From a virus: a stretch of 37,972 nucleotides of DNA. Numbering within the stretch: position 1 is the stretch's first letter; every line of letters starts with the position of its first letter. The stretch is taken from IMG/VR virus record IMGVR_UViG_3300036978_000267, positions 1 through 37,972 of that record; one strand, 5' to 3'. Position numbers and translations under genes: made by a program. The notes under the pieces are model-generated. The model had not been told where the DNA came from. It was given only the letters and a program-made list of their open reading frames with translations, and did not search any database. This document shows positions 36,754 to 37,972 of this stretch, piece after piece.

Positions 36754-37938
36754 TTAGGATTCTGCCCGCTCGCTACCTGCGTTTATTGCTGCGTCTGCTT
36801 GGCTGGTGGTAAGGCCGGTGTCATACCCAATGCTGCGTGCGCCATCGCCGCTTTTGTATTGGGCGAACGCCTCTTTGCATTTTTCAACGCCGTACTTAGC
36901 GCTGGTCAGGTTAGCGCCGGTCAGGGTAGCGCCGGTCAGGTTAGCGCCGGTCAGGGTAGCGTTGGTCAGGTTAGCGTTGGTCAGGTTAGCGCTGGTCAGG
37001 TCTGCTCGGGTCAGGTTAGCGCCGGTCAGGTCAGCGTTGGTCAGGTTAGCGTTGGTCAGGTCTGCTCGGGCCAGGGTAGCTCCGGTCAGGTCTGCTCGGG
37101 TCAGGTTAGCGCTGGTCAGGTTAGCGCCGACCAGGGTAGCGTAGGCCAGGTTAGCGCCGGTCAGGGTAGCGCGGGCCAGGTTAGCGCCGGTCAGGTTAGC
37201 GCCGGTCAGGTTAGCGCCGGTCAGGTTAGCGCCGGTCAGGGTAGCGCGGGCCAGGTTAGCGCCGGTCAGGGTAGCGCGGGCCAGGTTAGCGCCGGTCAGG
37301 TTAGCGCCGGTCAGGTTAGCGCCGGTCAGGTTAGCGCCGTACTTAGCGCCGGCCAGGTTAGCGCCGGCCAGGTTAGCGCCGGCCAGGTTAGCGCCGGTCA
37401 GGGTAGCGCCGGTCAGGTTAGCGCCGGTCAGGGTAGCGTTGGTCAGGTTAGCGTTGGCCAGGGTAGCTCCGGTCAGGTCTGCTCGGGTCAGGTTAGCGCT
37501 GGTCAGGTTAGCGCCGACCAGGGTAGCGTAGGCCAGGTTAGCGCCGGTCAGGGTAGCGCGGGCCAGGTTAGCGCCGGTCAGGTTAGCGCCGGTCAGGTTA
37601 GCGCCGGTCAGGTTAGCGCCGGTCAGGGTAGCGCGGGCCAGGTTAGCGCCGGTCAGGTTAGCGCCGGTCAGGTTAGCGCCGGTCAGGTTAGCGTAGGTCA
37701 GGTTAGCGTTGGTCAGGTTAGCGCCGGCCAGGTTAGCGCGGGCCAGGTTAGCGCCGGCCAGGTTAGCGCCGGTCAGGGTAGCTCCGGTCAGGGCAGCGCT
37801 GGTCAGGTCAGCGTAGGCCAGGGCTGCGTAGGCCAGGTCAGCGTAGGCCAGGGGAGCGGATACGCCGCCCTCATTACGCAACCATCTTGCATGCGATTCG
37901 ATTACTTCCGAAAGTTCTTCTTCTGTGTAGGTTTTCAA
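36754..37938 (-). CDS. long pentapeptide-repeat protein
   Basis: The 394-residue protein (TTG start 37938, AGGAG seven bases upstream) has a short helical head [20 protein letters not shown], then roughly 60 five-residue units of the A-[N/D/T]-L-x-x type (about residues 29-345), and a non-repeat end with [15 protein letters not shown]. Such repeats fold as a right-handed square beta-helix; some members (MfpA, Qnr) imitate DNA and bind gyrase. Thr and Asn prevail over Asp here, so DNA mimicry is uncertain. It is placed in the early operon directly after the VRR-NUC gene. One unit is only four residues long (YGAN, near the middle). Confidence 0.85.
   Translation of the reverse strand: MKTYTEEELSEVIESHARWLRNEGGVSAPLAYADLAYAALAYADLTSAALTGATLTGANLAGANLARANLAGANLTNANLTYANLTGANLTGANLTGANLARATLTGANLTGANLTGANLTGANLARATLTGANLAYATLVGANLTSANLTRADLTGATLANANLTNATLTGANLTGATLTGANLAGANLAGANLAGAKYGANLTGANLTGANLTGANLARATLTGANLARATLTGANLTGANLTGANLTGANLARATLTGANLAYATLVGANLTSANLTRADLTGATLARADLTNANLTNADLTGANLTRADLTSANLTNANLTNATLTGANLTGATLTGANLTSAKYGVEKCKEAFAQYKSGDGARSIGYDTGLTTSQADAAINAGSERAES
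36897..37850. repeat. 15-base tandem repeat array encoding the pentapeptides
   Basis: The unit is close to GGTCAGGTTAGCGCC, repeated about 60 times with few variants. A block beginning CCAGGGTAGCTCCGG occurs at 37071 and again at 37458, 387 bases apart (25 units of 15 plus one of 12). The junction CGTACTTAGCGC at the array end (36891) recurs inside the array (37338). This shows an internal duplication that carried the array edge with it. Confidence 0.85.
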
Positions 37939-37972
37939 AATCTTTCTCCTATCTATTTCGTTTCGTTGAGCC

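Noticed and set aside
36897-37850. CRISPR-like regular repeats
   Set aside because: The 15-base units are contiguous without spacers and keep a single reading frame of pentapeptides.
1-37972. Integrase, attachment site or partition genes that would show lysogeny
   Set aside because: None was found on either strand; the regulators alone do not prove a temperate life style.

Overview
The window looks like a whole small genome of a contractile-tailed double-stranded DNA phage (myovirus morphotype) that infects a Gram-negative host. The evidence is a sheath, tape-measure and baseplate set, a portal/terminase/capsid set, and a lysis cassette with a Rz-type inner-membrane spanin and a nested Rz1-type lipoprotein. 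GC is moderate and ribosome-binding sites are GGAG-like, as in Proteobacteria; I cannot name the host more closely. I see no integrase, partition genes or tRNA. The two ends join in frame: the VRR-NUC gene cut at base 1 finishes, after wrapping to base 37972, with a stop codon inside the Shine-Dalgarno of the pentapeptide-repeat gene. The window is therefore probably a complete, circularly permuted (or circularised) genome of 37,972 bp.

Layout. (1) An early, leftward operon runs from about 7770 down to 1 and on through 37972 to about 35200: a structured leader RNA, a zinc-repeat protein, a prim-pol type primase, then (probably from its own promoter) a small HTH protein, a Sak4-type recombinase, an SSB, a YqaJ exonuclease, an SF2 helicase, a VRR-NUC nuclease, a large pentapeptide-repeat protein, small unknowns and an Ogr/Delta-type zinc finger, ending at a minus-strand terminator. 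(2) A 465-base non-coding region (7728-8192) carries clustered CAGGATT motifs and AT-rich tracts. (3) The rightward late operon (8193-33140) holds terminase, portal, MuF, protease/scaffold, decoration, capsid, neck, sheath, tube, chaperones, tape measure, baseplate, fibre, a spherulin-4-like glycosidase candidate, holins, endolysin and spanins. (4) A leftward cluster of very small, overlapping genes (34509-33118) lies beyond the lysis genes, divergent from a tandem-HTH regulator (34588-35094).

The most notable items are: an intein of the rare class 3 chemistry in the Walker A loop of the terminase, whose two LAGLIDADG active-site acids have both been lost; a candidate C4/CI-type antisense leader RNA in front of the replication genes, with two loops complementary to sequences flanking the next start codon; one intact antisense GIY-YIG homing endonuclease gene and the decayed C-terminal end of a second homing-type gene, both placed exactly at the stop codon of a late gene; a programmed -1 frameshift in the tail chaperone gene; an in-frame scaffold start inside the protease gene; and a roughly 60-unit pentapeptide array that records an internal duplication.
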